From Streptomyces sp. ASQP_92 (GTDB taxonomy: Bacteria > Actinomycetota > Actinomycetes > Streptomycetales > Streptomycetaceae): a DNA stretch of 64,000 nt. Where the stretch lies: assembly GCF_025399895.1 (NCBI RefSeq), contig NZ_JAODUA010000018.1, forward strand, positions 62,001 to 126,000. The letters run 5' to 3'. Every line of letters begins with the position of its first letter. The first letter of the stretch is position 1. Positions 7,821-16,227 of the stretch are shown piece after piece. The notes below the pieces were generated by a model. It saw only the letters and a program-made list of their open reading frames with translations, did not search any database and was not told the DNA's origin. The position numbers were made by a program, and so were the translations under genes.

Positions 7821-9008
7821 ATGCCAAGGCAGCAGCCCTCAACCACACGGCGGCGCAAGGTAGCGGTCGTAGGTGTCGCACTCTCGGACACCGGGCGCGT
7901 GGACGACGCCACCCCCTACGCCCTGCACGCCCAGGCCGCCCGGCGCGCCCTCGCCGACTCGGGACTCGATCGCGGCGTCATCGACGGGTTCGGCTCGGCC
8001 GGGCTCGGCGCGCTCGCGCCGGTGGAGGTGGCCGAGTACCTCGGGCTCCGGCCCACCTGGGTCGACTCCACCACCGTCGGGGGCGCCACCTGGGAGGTCA
8101 TGGCCGCGCACGCCGCCGACGCGATCGCAGCCGGGCACGCCAACGCGGTACTCCTCGTGTATGGGTCGACGGCGCGGGCGGACATCAGGGCGGGGCGGCG
8201 CACCGCGAACCTGTCGTTCGGGTCACGGGGCCCGCTCCAGTTCGAGGTGCCGTACGGCCACACCCTGATCTCCAAGTATGCGATGGCCGCGCGGCGCCAC
8301 ATGCACCAATACGGCACGAGCATCGAGCAGTTGGCGTCCGTCGCGGTCCAGGCCCGGGCCAACGCCGCGACCAACCCGGACGCGATGTTCCGCGACCCCA
8401 TCACCGTCGACGACGTCCTGTCCGGACCGATGATCGCGGACCCCTTCACCAAACTGCACTGCTGCATACGCTCCGACGGCGGCTGCGCGGTACTGCTCGT
8501 GGCGGAGGAGTATGTGCCGGACACGGCCAAGTCGCCGGTCTGGGTGCTGGGTTCGGGCATGGCGGTGTCGCACACGACGATGTCGGAGTGGGAGGACTTC
8601 ACGGTGTCCCCCGCGGCGGTCTCGGGCCGGCTCGCCTTCGAACGGGCGGGGGTGACTCCGGCCGACGTCGACGTGGCCCAGATCTACGACGCGTTCACCT
8701 ACATGACGCTGGTGACGCTCGAAGACCTCGGGTTCTGCGCGAAGGGGGAGGGCGGGGCGTTCGTGGAGAAGGGCCGCCTGCTGCGGGACGGTGAACTGCC
8801 GGTCAACACCGACGGGGGTGGCCTCTCGGCCTGCCATCCCGGGATGCGGGGCCTGTTCCTCGTGGTGGAGGCGGTGCGGCAGCTTCGGGGGGAGGCGGGG
8901 GTGGGGCAGGTTCGGCGGGGCGGGGGGAGGCTACCGGAGGTGGCGGTTGCCTCCGGCACGGGGGGGTGGTTCTGTTCCTCCGGAACGTTGGTTCTGGGCC
9001 GGGGTTAG
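7821..9008 (+). CDS. Thiolase-like protein (lipid-transfer/Ltp2-type, thiolase superfamily)
   Basis: The 395-residue product has the thiolase fold layout: VAVVGVALSDTGR at the N-terminus, STTVGGATWEVMAAHAADAIAAG in the active-site region, RSDGGCAVLLVAEE in the middle, then AQIYDAFTYMTLVTLEDLGFC and NTDGGGLSACHPGMRG near the end. Classical thiolases have a reactive Cys in a GGxAS-type loop; here the loop reads TVGGATW without it, as in SCP-x/Ltp2-like thiolase homologues. In steroid side-chain degradation Ltp2 pairs with a DUF35 OB-fold protein as a retro-aldolase, and a DUF35 gene occurs 2 kb away. It may act similarly, which is inference. The C-terminal 40 residues are Gly-rich and run to the edge of a repeat cluster. 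The start is the first ATG after the operator. Confidence 0.85.
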   Translation: MPRQQPSTTRRRKVAVVGVALSDTGRVDDATPYALHAQAARRALADSGLDRGVIDGFGSAGLGALAPVEVAEYLGLRPTWVDSTTVGGATWEVMAAHAADAIAAGHANAVLLVYGSTARADIRAGRRTANLSFGSRGPLQFEVPYGHTLISKYAMAARRHMHQYGTSIEQLASVAVQARANAATNPDAMFRDPITVDDVLSGPMIADPFTKLHCCIRSDGGCAVLLVAEEYVPDTAKSPVWVLGSGMAVSHTTMSEWEDFTVSPAAVSGRLAFERAGVTPADVDVAQIYDAFTYMTLVTLEDLGFCAKGEGGAFVEKGRLLRDGELPVNTDGGGLSACHPGMRGLFLVVEAVRQLRGEAGVGQVRRGGGRLPEVAVASGTGGWFCSSGTLVLGRG

Positions 9009-9009
9009 G

Positions 9010-9480
9010 GGGACGTTTTCCCACCCACCCGCCCGTGCACCGGGGTTGGTTGGCTCCGGCACCCTGGGGCACCGCCCCAGACCCCGGGCGTTCTCCCACC
9101 CACCCGCCCGTGCAGCGGGGTTGGTTGGTTCGGGCCTTCCTGGGGCTCCGCCCCAGACCCCAGGCACCTCGCCCACCCGCCCGCCCGTGCAGCGGGGTTG
9201 GTTGGTTCCGGTCCCTCCTGGGGCTCCGCCCCAGACCCCATATCGCGCCTGAACGGCGCTCGTCCTCAAACGCCGGACGGGCTGAAATGCCCGATGCCGG
9301 CCAGCACCAGTACCGCTAAGGGGCGCGGGGAACTGCGCGACCAGCCACGCACGGCCCGCGGCCGAAAGCGGGTTCAGGGGCGCGGGGAACTGCGCAACAC
9401 GCAGGCACGGCCCGCAGGACCGGCAGGGTTGAGGGGCGCGGGGAACTGCGCAAGGCGCGGCCCGCAGGGGCGAGGGTCCC
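9010..9480 (+). repeat. Composite intergenic repeat cluster 1 (A-A-A-B-C-C-C)
   Basis: The cluster starts at the stop of the thiolase-like gene. Three A units (CCCACCCGCCCGTGCAGCG, then GGGTTGGTTGG, then CTGGGGCTCCGCCCCAG, which folds into a 7-bp hairpin) run to about 9240. One B unit (CGGCGCTCGTCCTCAAACG, CCGGACGGGCTGAAATGC) covers about 9246-9290. Three C units (GGGGCGCGGGGAACTGCGC followed by a GCACGGCCCGC tail) run to about 9475. The same parts recur at four other places. The stretch 9481-9555 is a GC-rich spacer that should hold the promoter of the next gene. Confidence 0.85.
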
Positions 9481-9555
9481 GGGCGGGCCACCCCCCGGGG
9501 CGCGGGGTGCCGGGCACCCCCCAGGGGCGCCCCCCCCGAGAGGCAAAATGGCCGT

Positions 9556-10206
9556 ATGGAATTCCGCCAATTTCTGCACACCCTCCGCGTCTGGGACACA
9601 GACCTCCCCCGCTTCGACCCCCACACCACACCCCCCACCCCCCTCCCCCTCTTCCAGCAATGGATGACGCACGCCGCCACGGCCGGCCAGGCCGAACCGC
9701 ACACCATGTCGCTCGCCACCGTCGACACCGACGGCAACCCCGACATCCGTACCCTCACCCTCCACGACGCCGACGACACCGGCTGGCACTTCGCCTCGCA
9801 CTCCACCAGCGCGAAGGGGCGACAGCTCGCCGCGCACCCCGTCGCCGCGCTCGGCTTCTACTGGCCCGCCGTGGGCCGTCAGGTCCGGGTGCGGGGACCC
9901 GTGACCCCGGCGGACCCGGCCATCGCCCAGGCCGACCTGCACGCCCGCTCGACGGGAGCGCTGGCGGCCGCGCTGGTCGGCCGGATGAGTGAAGTATTGG
10001 ACACCTACGAGGAGTTGGAGGCCGCGTCCGCCGCCGCCTGGCAGCGCGCGGAGGCCGAACCGCTCACCTCCGTGGCCACCTGGACCCGGTACGTACTGGA
10101 CCCCACCGAGGTCGAGTTCTTCCAGGGCGACGCCCGGCGACGACACGTACGGCTGCGCTACCGCCGCGAGGGCTCCGCCTGGACCCGCGAACTCCTCTGG
10201 CCGTAA
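9556..10206 (+). CDS. Pyridoxamine 5'-phosphate oxidase-like flavin protein
   Basis: The 216-residue protein fits the PNPOx-like split-barrel family. The sequence PHTMSLATVDTDGNPDIRTLTLHD forms the FMN-binding strands, SHSTSAKGRQLAAHP resembles the PdxH dimer segment, and the C-terminal half includes VEFFQGDARRRHVRLRYRR, close to the PdxH ending. The window also has a clearer pdxH at 53.5 kb, so this paralogue may have another role (an FMN- or F420-linked oxidoreductase) or be a second pyridoxal-phosphate enzyme. It is monocistronic, lying after the first repeat cluster and before a tandem repeat. Confidence 0.8.
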   Translation: MEFRQFLHTLRVWDTDLPRFDPHTTPPTPLPLFQQWMTHAATAGQAEPHTMSLATVDTDGNPDIRTLTLHDADDTGWHFASHSTSAKGRQLAAHPVAALGFYWPAVGRQVRVRGPVTPADPAIAQADLHARSTGALAAALVGRMSEVLDTYEELEAASAAAWQRAEAEPLTSVATWTRYVLDPTEVEFFQGDARRRHVRLRYRREGSAWTRELLWP

Positions 10207-10230
10207 CCGGCAAGACCCCCGGCCGACGGA

Positions 10231-10300
10231 CCTCGGCCCACACGGGCTCGGCTCACACGGGCTCGGCTCACATGGGCTCGGCCCGCACGGGCTCGGCTCG
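10231..10300 (+). repeat. Tandem repeat, about 15-bp unit CACACGGGCTCGGCT
   Basis: Four to five copies of a unit near CACACGGGCTCGGCT lie in the 125-bp gap between the convergent PNPOx-like and acetyltransferase genes. Copies vary at one or two bases. No gene or clear hairpin is seen. Confidence 0.75.
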
Positions 10301-10331
10301 ACGGGGCCGACCCGGGCCGCCACAGGCAGGC

Positions 10332-10904
10332 TCACCCCCGCGGGGCTTGGTCCGTCGCGAGACGCGCATGCAGATGCAGGTCACGGAAGGCGTCCCGGCG
10401 CCGCGCCTCGAACATGGCGTCCCGCAGTGTCCCCTCCGCCCGGTAGCCACACCGCTCGGCCACGCGGCACGACACGTGATGACCCACCGCGTGCCCCAGC
10501 TCGACGCGGTGCAGGCCGACCGTTTCGAAGGCCCAGCGGGTGATCAGCTCCAGGGCGTGCCCGGCCACTCCGCGCCCCCGCGCCTCGGGCAGCGTCCAGT
10601 ATCCGACGCGGGCACAACGCAGCGGCCAGTCAACGGAGTTGAGCCCGACGTGACCGAGCACCGTACCGCTGGACTCATCGGTGACGCAGTACGTCGCGAA
10701 CTCGCCCCGCGCCCATCCCAGCGCCCGCAGCCGCAGCAGTTCCGCGGCGGCCGCCTCGTCCTCGACGGGGGCGTTGTGGGTGTTCCAGCGCAGGTACTCG
10801 GGGTCGGTGATCCCCCGCAGCAGGGGCTGCACATCGTCGTCGCGCCAGACACGCAGGCGCAGACCGTGGCCGCGCAAGTCGGCGGGTATGAGCTGGAGTT
10901 CCAT
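10332..10904 (-). CDS. GNAT family N-acetyltransferase (RimJ/RimL type)
   Basis: The 190-residue protein follows the RimJ/RimL layout. LRLRVWRDDDVQPLLRGITDP opens the fold, the central beta strand and acetyl-CoA loop are ARVGYWTLPEARGRGVAGHALELITRWAFE (the RGRGVA loop binds the pyrophosphate), and HRVELGHAVGHHVSCRVAERCGYRAEGTLRD closes it. These enzymes acetylate N-terminal or other amino groups on proteins, antibiotics or small amines; the target here is unknown. The ATG at 10904 gives the usual N-terminus. It is transcribed on the same strand as, and 45 bp after, the DUF35 gene, so it may be read through from the DoxX-DUF35 operon. Confidence 0.88.
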   Translation of the reverse strand: MELQLIPADLRGHGLRLRVWRDDDVQPLLRGITDPEYLRWNTHNAPVEDEAAAAELLRLRALGWARGEFATYCVTDESSGTVLGHVGLNSVDWPLRCARVGYWTLPEARGRGVAGHALELITRWAFETVGLHRVELGHAVGHHVSCRVAERCGYRAEGTLRDAMFEARRRDAFRDLHLHARLATDQAPRG

Positions 10905-10949
10905 ACCGCCATTGAACCCCTGCCCCGGCGCCCCATCGAGGCGGGTCCG

Positions 10950-11471
10950 TCAAGCCGAAGCCGGTCCTGGACCCGGTCCTGGTTCCGGTTCCGGTGCCCG
11001 AGTGGTGGTGGGAGCCGGGCCGAACACCGGCACCGCGATGCCGTCCCCGCTACCGGCACCCGCCCGGAACCTCACGTGCAGTTCCATCCCGATCCGCAGC
11101 TCGGCCTCGGGGCAGCCGACGATCTCGGTCATCATCCGGGGGCCCTCGGTCAGATCGACGACGGCGGCGACATACGGGACGCGCTCGCCGAACGGAGGCA
11201 GGTCGTTGCGGTGCACGACGGACCAGGTGTAGAGCGTGGCCCGACCGCTCGCCGGGTGCCAGTGGACGTCCTCGCTCCAGCAGTACGGGCAGAACTCCCG
11301 GGGGTAGTGGTGCGGGCGGCCGCAGGCCGCGCAGTGCCGCAGGAGCAGACGCCCCTCGGCGGCGGCCTCCCAGTACGGACGGGTGAACGCGTCCACATCG
11401 GGCGTCGCCGCGTTCCCGCCTGCACTCCCCCTGGCGCCCCCGCCCCCGCCCCCACTCCCGCTCCCCGTCAT
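10950..11471 (-). CDS. DUF35 OB-fold, zinc-ribbon acyl-CoA-associated protein
   Basis: The 173-residue protein has the DUF35 pattern: an N-terminal helix (FTRPYWEAAAEGRLLLRHC), a rubredoxin-like zinc ribbon with CAAC and CPYC at about residues 47-63, and an OB-fold with ATLYTWSVVHRNDLPPFGERVPYVAAVVDL. Family members partner with thiolase-like proteins; with Ltp2-type partners they form aldolases. Residues 1-25 are a Gly/Ser-rich lead and the tail is a Pro-Glu-Gly repeat. Its ATG overlaps the DoxX stop (ATGA), so the two are translationally coupled under the operator at 11954-11968. The thiolase-like gene 2 kb away carries the same operator, which supports a functional link. Confidence 0.88.
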   Translation of the reverse strand: MTGSGSGGGGGGARGSAGGNAATPDVDAFTRPYWEAAAEGRLLLRHCAACGRPHHYPREFCPYCWSEDVHWHPASGRATLYTWSVVHRNDLPPFGERVPYVAAVVDLTEGPRMMTEIVGCPEAELRIGMELHVRFRAGAGSGDGIAVPVFGPAPTTTRAPEPEPGPGPGPASA

Positions 11472-11920
11472 CGGAACAGTCCCAAGGCGTCGTCCAGGGA
11501 CCAGGTCTGCCACGCCATGGCGCCGAGGGCGACGAGCGAGATGAGCGCCATCATCGCGTTCTGCCCCTGCTCCGCCCAGTCGTGGATCATCAGGACCAGA
11601 TAGAGAAGGTTGAGGAGCAGGCCGCATACGAGGGCGATCGGGGTCAGGAAGCCGGTCACCAGGCCGAGGCCGAGCGCGAGTTCGGCGTAGACGACCACGT
11701 ACGCCATGACCTTCGGACGGGGTCTGACCACGGCGTCGAAGCCGCCGCGGACGGCGCTCCACCGGTGCTTGGCGGCGACGTCGGACGCCCAGGCGATGCC
11801 CGTGCCGCGCTCGAACCAGCCCTTCTTGTCCTTGTGCCGCCAGCTCTCCAGCCACCACAGGCCGAGTCCTATGCGCAGGACGGCGAGCCACTCGGCACCG
11901 CTGAGCCAGATCGAGTCCAC
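11468..11920 (-). CDS. DoxX-family membrane protein
   Basis: The 150-residue product has four hydrophobic segments: LAVLRIGLGLWWLESW, VMAYVVVYAELALGLGLV, TPIALVCGLLLNLLYLVL and a C-terminal NAMMALISLVALGAMAW. The conserved helix-2 motif AELALGLGLVTGF and helix-3 layout fit DoxX/MauE-like proteins, often linked to quinone or thiol redox chemistry. I chose the GTG at 11920 because GGAAG lies 5 bases before it. The longer frame would place the CTGAC-N5-GTCAG operator inside the coding region. Its role next to a DUF35 gene is unclear; coupling to acyl-CoA oxidation by quinone redox is a guess. Confidence 0.82.
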   Translation of the reverse strand: MDSIWLSGAEWLAVLRIGLGLWWLESWRHKDKKGWFERGTGIAWASDVAAKHRWSAVRGGFDAVVRPRPKVMAYVVVYAELALGLGLVTGFLTPIALVCGLLLNLLYLVLMIHDWAEQGQNAMMALISLVALGAMAWQTWSLDDALGLFR

Positions 11921-11953
11921 CCTGGCCTTCCCTTCCGGTACGGTCGCGCATTT

Positions 11954-11968
11954 CTGACGGTACGTCAG
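11954..11968. promoter_or_regulatory. Palindromic operator CTGAC-GGTAC-GTCAG
   Basis: This perfect inverted half-site pair lies 34 bp upstream of the DoxX-DUF35 operon start, in the position of a core promoter. It could also affect the divergent flavin monooxygenase gene 176 bp away. It matches the other island operators in both half-sites. Confidence 0.75.
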
Positions 11969-12143
11969 TTCAGCGGATCCGGGCCGTGCGCGCAAGGGGT
12001 GGACACGTAGGGCGGGACGGACGGGGTACCCATCCCTGCGGGGCTGCGGGACTGCGCGACCGCCGGGCTGCGTGATCAGATCGCAACCGATTCCGGTCTT
12101 GACCGAGACCCATCAAGTATTCGCGCCATTACGCTCAGCGTTC

Positions 12144-13286
12144 ATGGCCGACACCACCTCTCCCGCGAGCCCCGTCTATGTGATCGGCGCCGGGCCCGGC
12201 GGTCTCGCCGTCGCCGCCGCGCTGGGCGCCCGGGGCGTACGGGCCGTCGTCCTCGAGAAGTCCGACGCCGTGGCCTCGTCCTGGCGACGCCACTACGACC
12301 GGCTCCACCTGCACACCACACGCCGACTGTCCTCGCTGCCGGGCCTGCGGATTCCGCGCCGGTTCGGGCGCTGGGTGTCGCGTGACGACCTGGTGCGGTA
12401 CCTGGAGAAGTACACCGACGTCCACGAGCTGGAGATCGTCACCGGGGTCGAGGTGGAGCGGATCGAGCGGGGCCCCGAGGGCGAGGGCTGGGTCCTGTAC
12501 GCGACCGGCGGACGGCGGTTGGCGACGCACGCGGTGGTGGTGGCCACCGGGTACAACCACACGCCCTACGTTCCCGACTGGGCCGGCGCCGACACGTACA
12601 CCGGCGAGCTGCTGCACGCGGGCCGGTACCGCGACCCGGCCCCCTACGCGGGGCGGGACGTGCTGGTGGTCGGGGCCGGCAACACCGGGGCGGAGATCGC
12701 GGCCGACCTCGCCAAGGGCGGGGCGGGGCGGGTACGGCTCGCGGTGCGGACGCCTCCGCACATCCTGCGCCGGTCCACCGCGGGGTGGCCCGCGCAGGCC
12801 ACCGGCATCCTGGTGCGCCGGCTTCCCGTACGCCTCGTGGACCGGGCCGCCTCGGTGACCGAACGGCTCTCCGTGCCGGACCTCTCCGCGTACGGGCTGC
12901 CGCGGCCGGCCGGGGGGCTGTACTCGCGGGTCCGGGAGGGGGCCATCCCCGTACAGGACGTGGGGCTGATCGACGCGGTCCGGGCCGGGCGGGTGGAGCC
13001 GGTCGCGGCGGTCGACTCCTTCGACGGATCCAAGGTCCTCCTGGCGGACGGGACGCGGGTGTCGCCGGAGGTGGTCATCGCGGCAACCGGGTACCGGCGG
13101 GGGCTCGAAGGGCTCGTGGGGCATCTCGGGGTGCTCGACTCGCGGGGGCGGCCGCGGGTGGGTGGGGGGCGTACGGTGCCGGGGGTCGGGGGGGTGTACT
13201 TCACGGGGTTCACGAATCCGATCAGCGGGATGCTGCGTGAGCTGGCCCTGGACGCGACCCGAATCGCCAAGGCCCTGGCCCGCTGA
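12144..13286 (+). CDS. FAD/NAD(P)-dependent flavin monooxygenase-like oxidoreductase
   Basis: The 380-residue protein has two Rossmann motifs: VYVIGAGPGGLAVAAAL near residues 11-27 for FAD and DVLVVGAGNTGAEIAADL near 175-190 for NAD(P). Between them lie SSWRRHYDRLHLHTTRRLSSLPG and the ATGYNHTPYVPDW motif typical of class B flavin monooxygenases (CzcO/YpdA-like). The C-terminus has VVIAATGYRRGLEG and GVYFTGFTNPISGMLRE. It likely hydroxylates or oxidises a lipophilic substrate with NAD(P)H, but no substrate can be named. The ATG at 12144 (MADTTSP) starts just before the FAD fold. It diverges from the DoxX operon and is followed by repeat cluster 2. Confidence 0.88.
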   Translation: MADTTSPASPVYVIGAGPGGLAVAAALGARGVRAVVLEKSDAVASSWRRHYDRLHLHTTRRLSSLPGLRIPRRFGRWVSRDDLVRYLEKYTDVHELEIVTGVEVERIERGPEGEGWVLYATGGRRLATHAVVVATGYNHTPYVPDWAGADTYTGELLHAGRYRDPAPYAGRDVLVVGAGNTGAEIAADLAKGGAGRVRLAVRTPPHILRRSTAGWPAQATGILVRRLPVRLVDRAASVTERLSVPDLSAYGLPRPAGGLYSRVREGAIPVQDVGLIDAVRAGRVEPVAAVDSFDGSKVLLADGTRVSPEVVIAATGYRRGLEGLVGHLGVLDSRGRPRVGGGRTVPGVGGVYFTGFTNPISGMLRELALDATRIAKALAR

Positions 13287-13740
13287 CCCCGGGCCCCTCG
13301 GGGCTCCGCCCCAAACCCCCCTGCCGACTGCCGACCGTGCCCGCTTCTCGCGCAGTTCCCCGCGCCCCTGACCCCTCTCGACCGTGCGGACCGTGCTCGC
13401 TTTTCGCGCAGTTCCCCGCACCTCTGGATGCCCTTCGGTCTGCGGGCCGTGCGTGGCTGGTCGCGCAGTTCCCCGCGCCCCAAAAAAACCCTCGGTCGGC
13501 TGCGGACCGTGGTCGCTTCTCGCGCAGTTCCCCGCGCCCCTTAACTACTCGGTGCTGGGGCACCTTCAGCCCGTCCGGCGATTGAGGACGAGCGCCCTTA
13601 AGGCGCGATACGGGGTCTGGGGCGGAGCCCCAGGGGTCCCGGAACCATCCAACCCCGCTGCACGGGCGGGTGGGTGGGCGAGGTGCCTCGGGGTCTGGGG
13701 CGGAGCCCCAGGAGGGGGCGGCGGCTGGAAAGAGGGGGTG
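13287..13740 (-). repeat. Composite intergenic repeat cluster 2 (reverse orientation)
   Basis: After a partial A-like piece at 13297-13320, four C units (reverse of GGGGCGCGGGGAACTGCGC) run to about 13545. One B unit follows at about 13565-13605, then two A units (GGGGCGGAGCCCCAGG plus GCACGGGCGGGTGGGTGGGC) to about 13715. The order A-B-C therefore points leftward, away from the next gene's 5' end. In the other four clusters unit A touches a gene 3' end; here no minus-strand gene ends at 13740. The remainder to 13840 is G-rich with no gene. Confidence 0.85.
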
Positions 13741-13841
13741 GGGGTTTGGGGGGAGGGGGGGTTGGGGGAAGCCCAGCGCTACCGACCCTGGCTCCCCCGG
13801 GCCCGCCCCGCAGGGCAGAGCCTTTGCCCGCACACCGGTTC

Positions 13842-13856
13842 CTGACAGCCCGTCAG
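13842..13856. promoter_or_regulatory. Palindromic operator CTGAC-AGCCC-GTCAG (site 1 of 2)
   Basis: A perfect half-site pair 79 bp upstream of the ADP-forming acyl-CoA synthetase start. A second copy follows 24 bp downstream, centre to centre. Paired sites about two helical turns apart could bind two regulator dimers on one face of the DNA. Confidence 0.75.
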
Positions 13857-13865
13857 TTCTGTAAT

Positions 13866-13880
13866 CTGACTATGCGTCAG
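13866..13880. promoter_or_regulatory. Palindromic operator CTGAC-TATGC-GTCAG (site 2 of 2)
   Basis: This is the second copy before the acyl-CoA synthetase gene, 54 bp upstream of its ATG. Its spacer TATGC could overlap a -10 element. The double site is unique in the window and suggests that this gene is the most tightly controlled of the set. Confidence 0.75.
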
Positions 13881-13934
13881 TTACCACCGGCACGGCTCAG
13901 TCCTATTGGCCATCGACCAGGAGCGGGCGGAACG

Positions 13935-16160
13935 ATGCTTGGATCGACTCACGGCACCCTCACCACCGACCTCCGCGCGAGGGTGGTCGCCTGCGGCGAG
14001 CAGCCCGCCCCCGGCGCCGTCCACGGCAGGGCCGCGGGCGAGGGAGACCTGGACGTCAGCGGCCGCCCCCTGTACGCCGACGTACCGGACCTGGACCGGT
14101 TCTTCCGGCCCGAGTCCGTCGCCGTCGTCGGCGCCTCCGACGCGGAGGGCCGCCCCAACACCGGGATCACCCGCCAACTCATCGACTGGGCCGAGCGCGT
14201 CGGCGCCCGCATCCACCCCGTCCACCCCACCCGTACCACCGTCTTCGGGCTGCCCTGTGTCGCCTCCGTGGCGGAGCTGCCGGAACAGGTCGACCTCGCC
14301 GTGCTCCTCGTCGGCGACCCGCTCCCCGTCGTCGAGGAACTCGCCGAGGCCAAGGTGAAGTTCGCCGTCGCCTTCGCCTCCGGGTTCGCCGAGACCGGCG
14401 AGCGGGGCGCCGCCGCCCAGGAACGGCTGGCCGCGGCCGTCAAGCGGTCCGGGCTGCGGCTCCTTGGACCCAACACCAACCTCAACGCGTTCGAGCGGTT
14501 CCGGGACGACCTCGACGGGCCGGCCATCGCCCTCATCACCCAGTCCGGCCACCAGGGCCGCCCCGTCTTCACGATGCAGGAACTCGGCGTGCGGCTCTCG
14601 CACTGGGCACCCACCGGCAACGAGGCCGACCTCGAAACCGCCGACTTCATCTCCTACTTCGCCGAGCGGCCCGAGGTCGGCGCCATCGCCTGTTACGTCG
14701 AGGGGCTCAAGGACGGCCGCTCCTTCCTGCTCGCGGCCGACCGCGCGGCCCGCGCCGGCGTGCCCGTCGTGGCGGTCAAGGTCGGCCGCACCGAGACCGG
14801 CGCGCGCATGGCCGCCTCACACACCGGCAAGCTGACCGGCGCCGACGACGTCGTGGACGCGGCCATGCGCCAGTACGGCGTCATCCGCGTCGACGGACTC
14901 GATCAACTCCAGGACACCGCCGCCCTGTTGGCGCGCGCCCGCAGACCCCTCGCGGACGGCGTCGTCGTCTATTCGATCTCCGGCGGCACGGGGGCGCACT
15001 TCTCCGACCTCGCCACCGCCGCCGGCCTCCATCTGCCGACTCTCTCCCCCGCCAAACAGGCCGAGCTGCATGAGTGGATACCGCCCTACCTCGACGTCGC
15101 CAACCCCGTGGACAACGGGGGTCACCCGGTCGGCGACTGGCGCGGGCGGAAGATCATCGACGCGATTCTCGCCGACCCGTCCGTCGGCGTGCTGATCTGC
15201 CCGATCACCGGCCCCTTCCCGCCCATGAGCGACAAGCTGGCGCAGGATCTGGTGGACGCGGCGGAACAGACGGACAAGCTGGTGTGCGTGGTGTGGGGCT
15301 CGCCGCTCGGCACCGAGGCCGCCTATCGCGAGACGCTGCTCGGCTCGGACCGGGTCGCCACGTTCCGTACGTTCGCCAACTGCATCGGCGCCGTACGGGC
15401 GTACCTCTCCCACCACCGGTTCACCACCGGCTACCGCTCCCCCTTCGACGAGGCGCCCCGCGTGCCGTCCCCGTCCTTCCGCAAGGCCCAGGCCCTGATG
15501 CGCCCGGGCCAGCAGCTCAGCGAGCACGCCGCGAAGCAACTGCTGCGGGCGTACGGGATCCGGGTGCCGCGCGAGCAGCTCGTCACCAGCGCGGCGGCCG
15601 CCGTACGGGCGGCGGGGCTCGTCGGCTACCCCGTCGTCATGAAGGCCTCCGGCACCCGCCTCGCCCACAAGAGCGAACTCGGCCTGGTCAAGGTCGGGTT
15701 GACCTCGGCCAGCCAGATCAGGGACGCCTATCGCGAACTCACCGACATCGCCCGGTACGAAGGCGTGGACCTGGACGGCATCCTGGTCTGCCAGATGGTC
15801 GAGCGCGGTGTCGAGATGGTCGTCGGCGTCACGCACGACGCACTGTTCGGGCCCACCGTGACCGTGGGGCTCGGCGGCGTACTGGTGGAGGTGCTCGGCG
15901 ATTCGGCGGTGCGCGTCCCCCCGTTCGGCGAGGAGCAGGCGCGGGACATGCTCGGCGAGCTGCGGGGGCGGGCGCTCCTGGACGGCGTGCGCGGCGGGCC
16001 GCCGCTGGACGTGGACGCGCTCGTCGAGGTCGTCCTGCGCGTCCAGCGCATGGCTCTCGAACTCGGGGCCGAGCTCTGCGAGTTGGACATCAACCCGCTC
16101 GTGGTGCTTCCGCGCGGGCAGGGCGCCGTCGCGCTCGACGCCCTCGCCGTCTGCCGCTGA
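13935..16160 (+). CDS. ADP-forming acyl-CoA synthetase (acetate-CoA ligase family)
   Basis: The 741-residue protein carries the full NDP-forming acyl-CoA synthetase layout. A CoA-binding Rossmann domain has SVAVVGASDAEGRPNTG, two succinyl-CoA-ligase-like domains follow (SGFAETGERG, LITQSGHQGR), and the phosphohistidine loop is AASHTGKLTGADDVVDAA. A C-terminal ATP-grasp domain has YPVVMKASGTRLAHKSELGLVKVGL and ELCELDINPLVV. Such enzymes activate carboxylic acids to acyl-CoA with ATP giving ADP, or run in reverse. The ATG at 13935 is chosen after the two operators; 50 residues precede the CoA domain. It heads a rightward unit with the hydratase (68 bp gap) and likely supplies or recovers CoA esters of the island's substrate. 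Confidence 0.92.
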   Translation: MLGSTHGTLTTDLRARVVACGEQPAPGAVHGRAAGEGDLDVSGRPLYADVPDLDRFFRPESVAVVGASDAEGRPNTGITRQLIDWAERVGARIHPVHPTRTTVFGLPCVASVAELPEQVDLAVLLVGDPLPVVEELAEAKVKFAVAFASGFAETGERGAAAQERLAAAVKRSGLRLLGPNTNLNAFERFRDDLDGPAIALITQSGHQGRPVFTMQELGVRLSHWAPTGNEADLETADFISYFAERPEVGAIACYVEGLKDGRSFLLAADRAARAGVPVVAVKVGRTETGARMAASHTGKLTGADDVVDAAMRQYGVIRVDGLDQLQDTAALLARARRPLADGVVVYSISGGTGAHFSDLATAAGLHLPTLSPAKQAELHEWIPPYLDVANPVDNGGHPVGDWRGRKIIDAILADPSVGVLICPITGPFPPMSDKLAQDLVDAAEQTDKLVCVVWGSPLGTEAAYRETLLGSDRVATFRTFANCIGAVRAYLSHHRFTTGYRSPFDEAPRVPSPSFRKAQALMRPGQQLSEHAAKQLLRAYGIRVPREQLVTSAAAAVRAAGLVGYPVVMKASGTRLAHKSELGLVKVGLTSASQIRDAYRELTDIARYEGVDLDGILVCQMVERGVEMVVGVTHDALFGPTVTVGLGGVLVEVLGDSAVRVPPFGEEQARDMLGELRGRALLDGVRGGPPLDVDALVEVVLRVQRMALELGAELCELDINPLVVLPRGQGAVALDALAVCR

Positions 16161-16227
16161 TCCCCGGCCCCTCATGTCCCTCATATCTCTCACGTCCCTC
16201 ACCCGCCCCTCCCGCTTGGAGCCCTTC

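Noticed and set aside
9010..9480. Insertion sequence or transposon remnant
   Set aside because: There is no transposase reading frame, no terminal inverted repeats and no target duplication; the same small parts recur in set order in other gaps.
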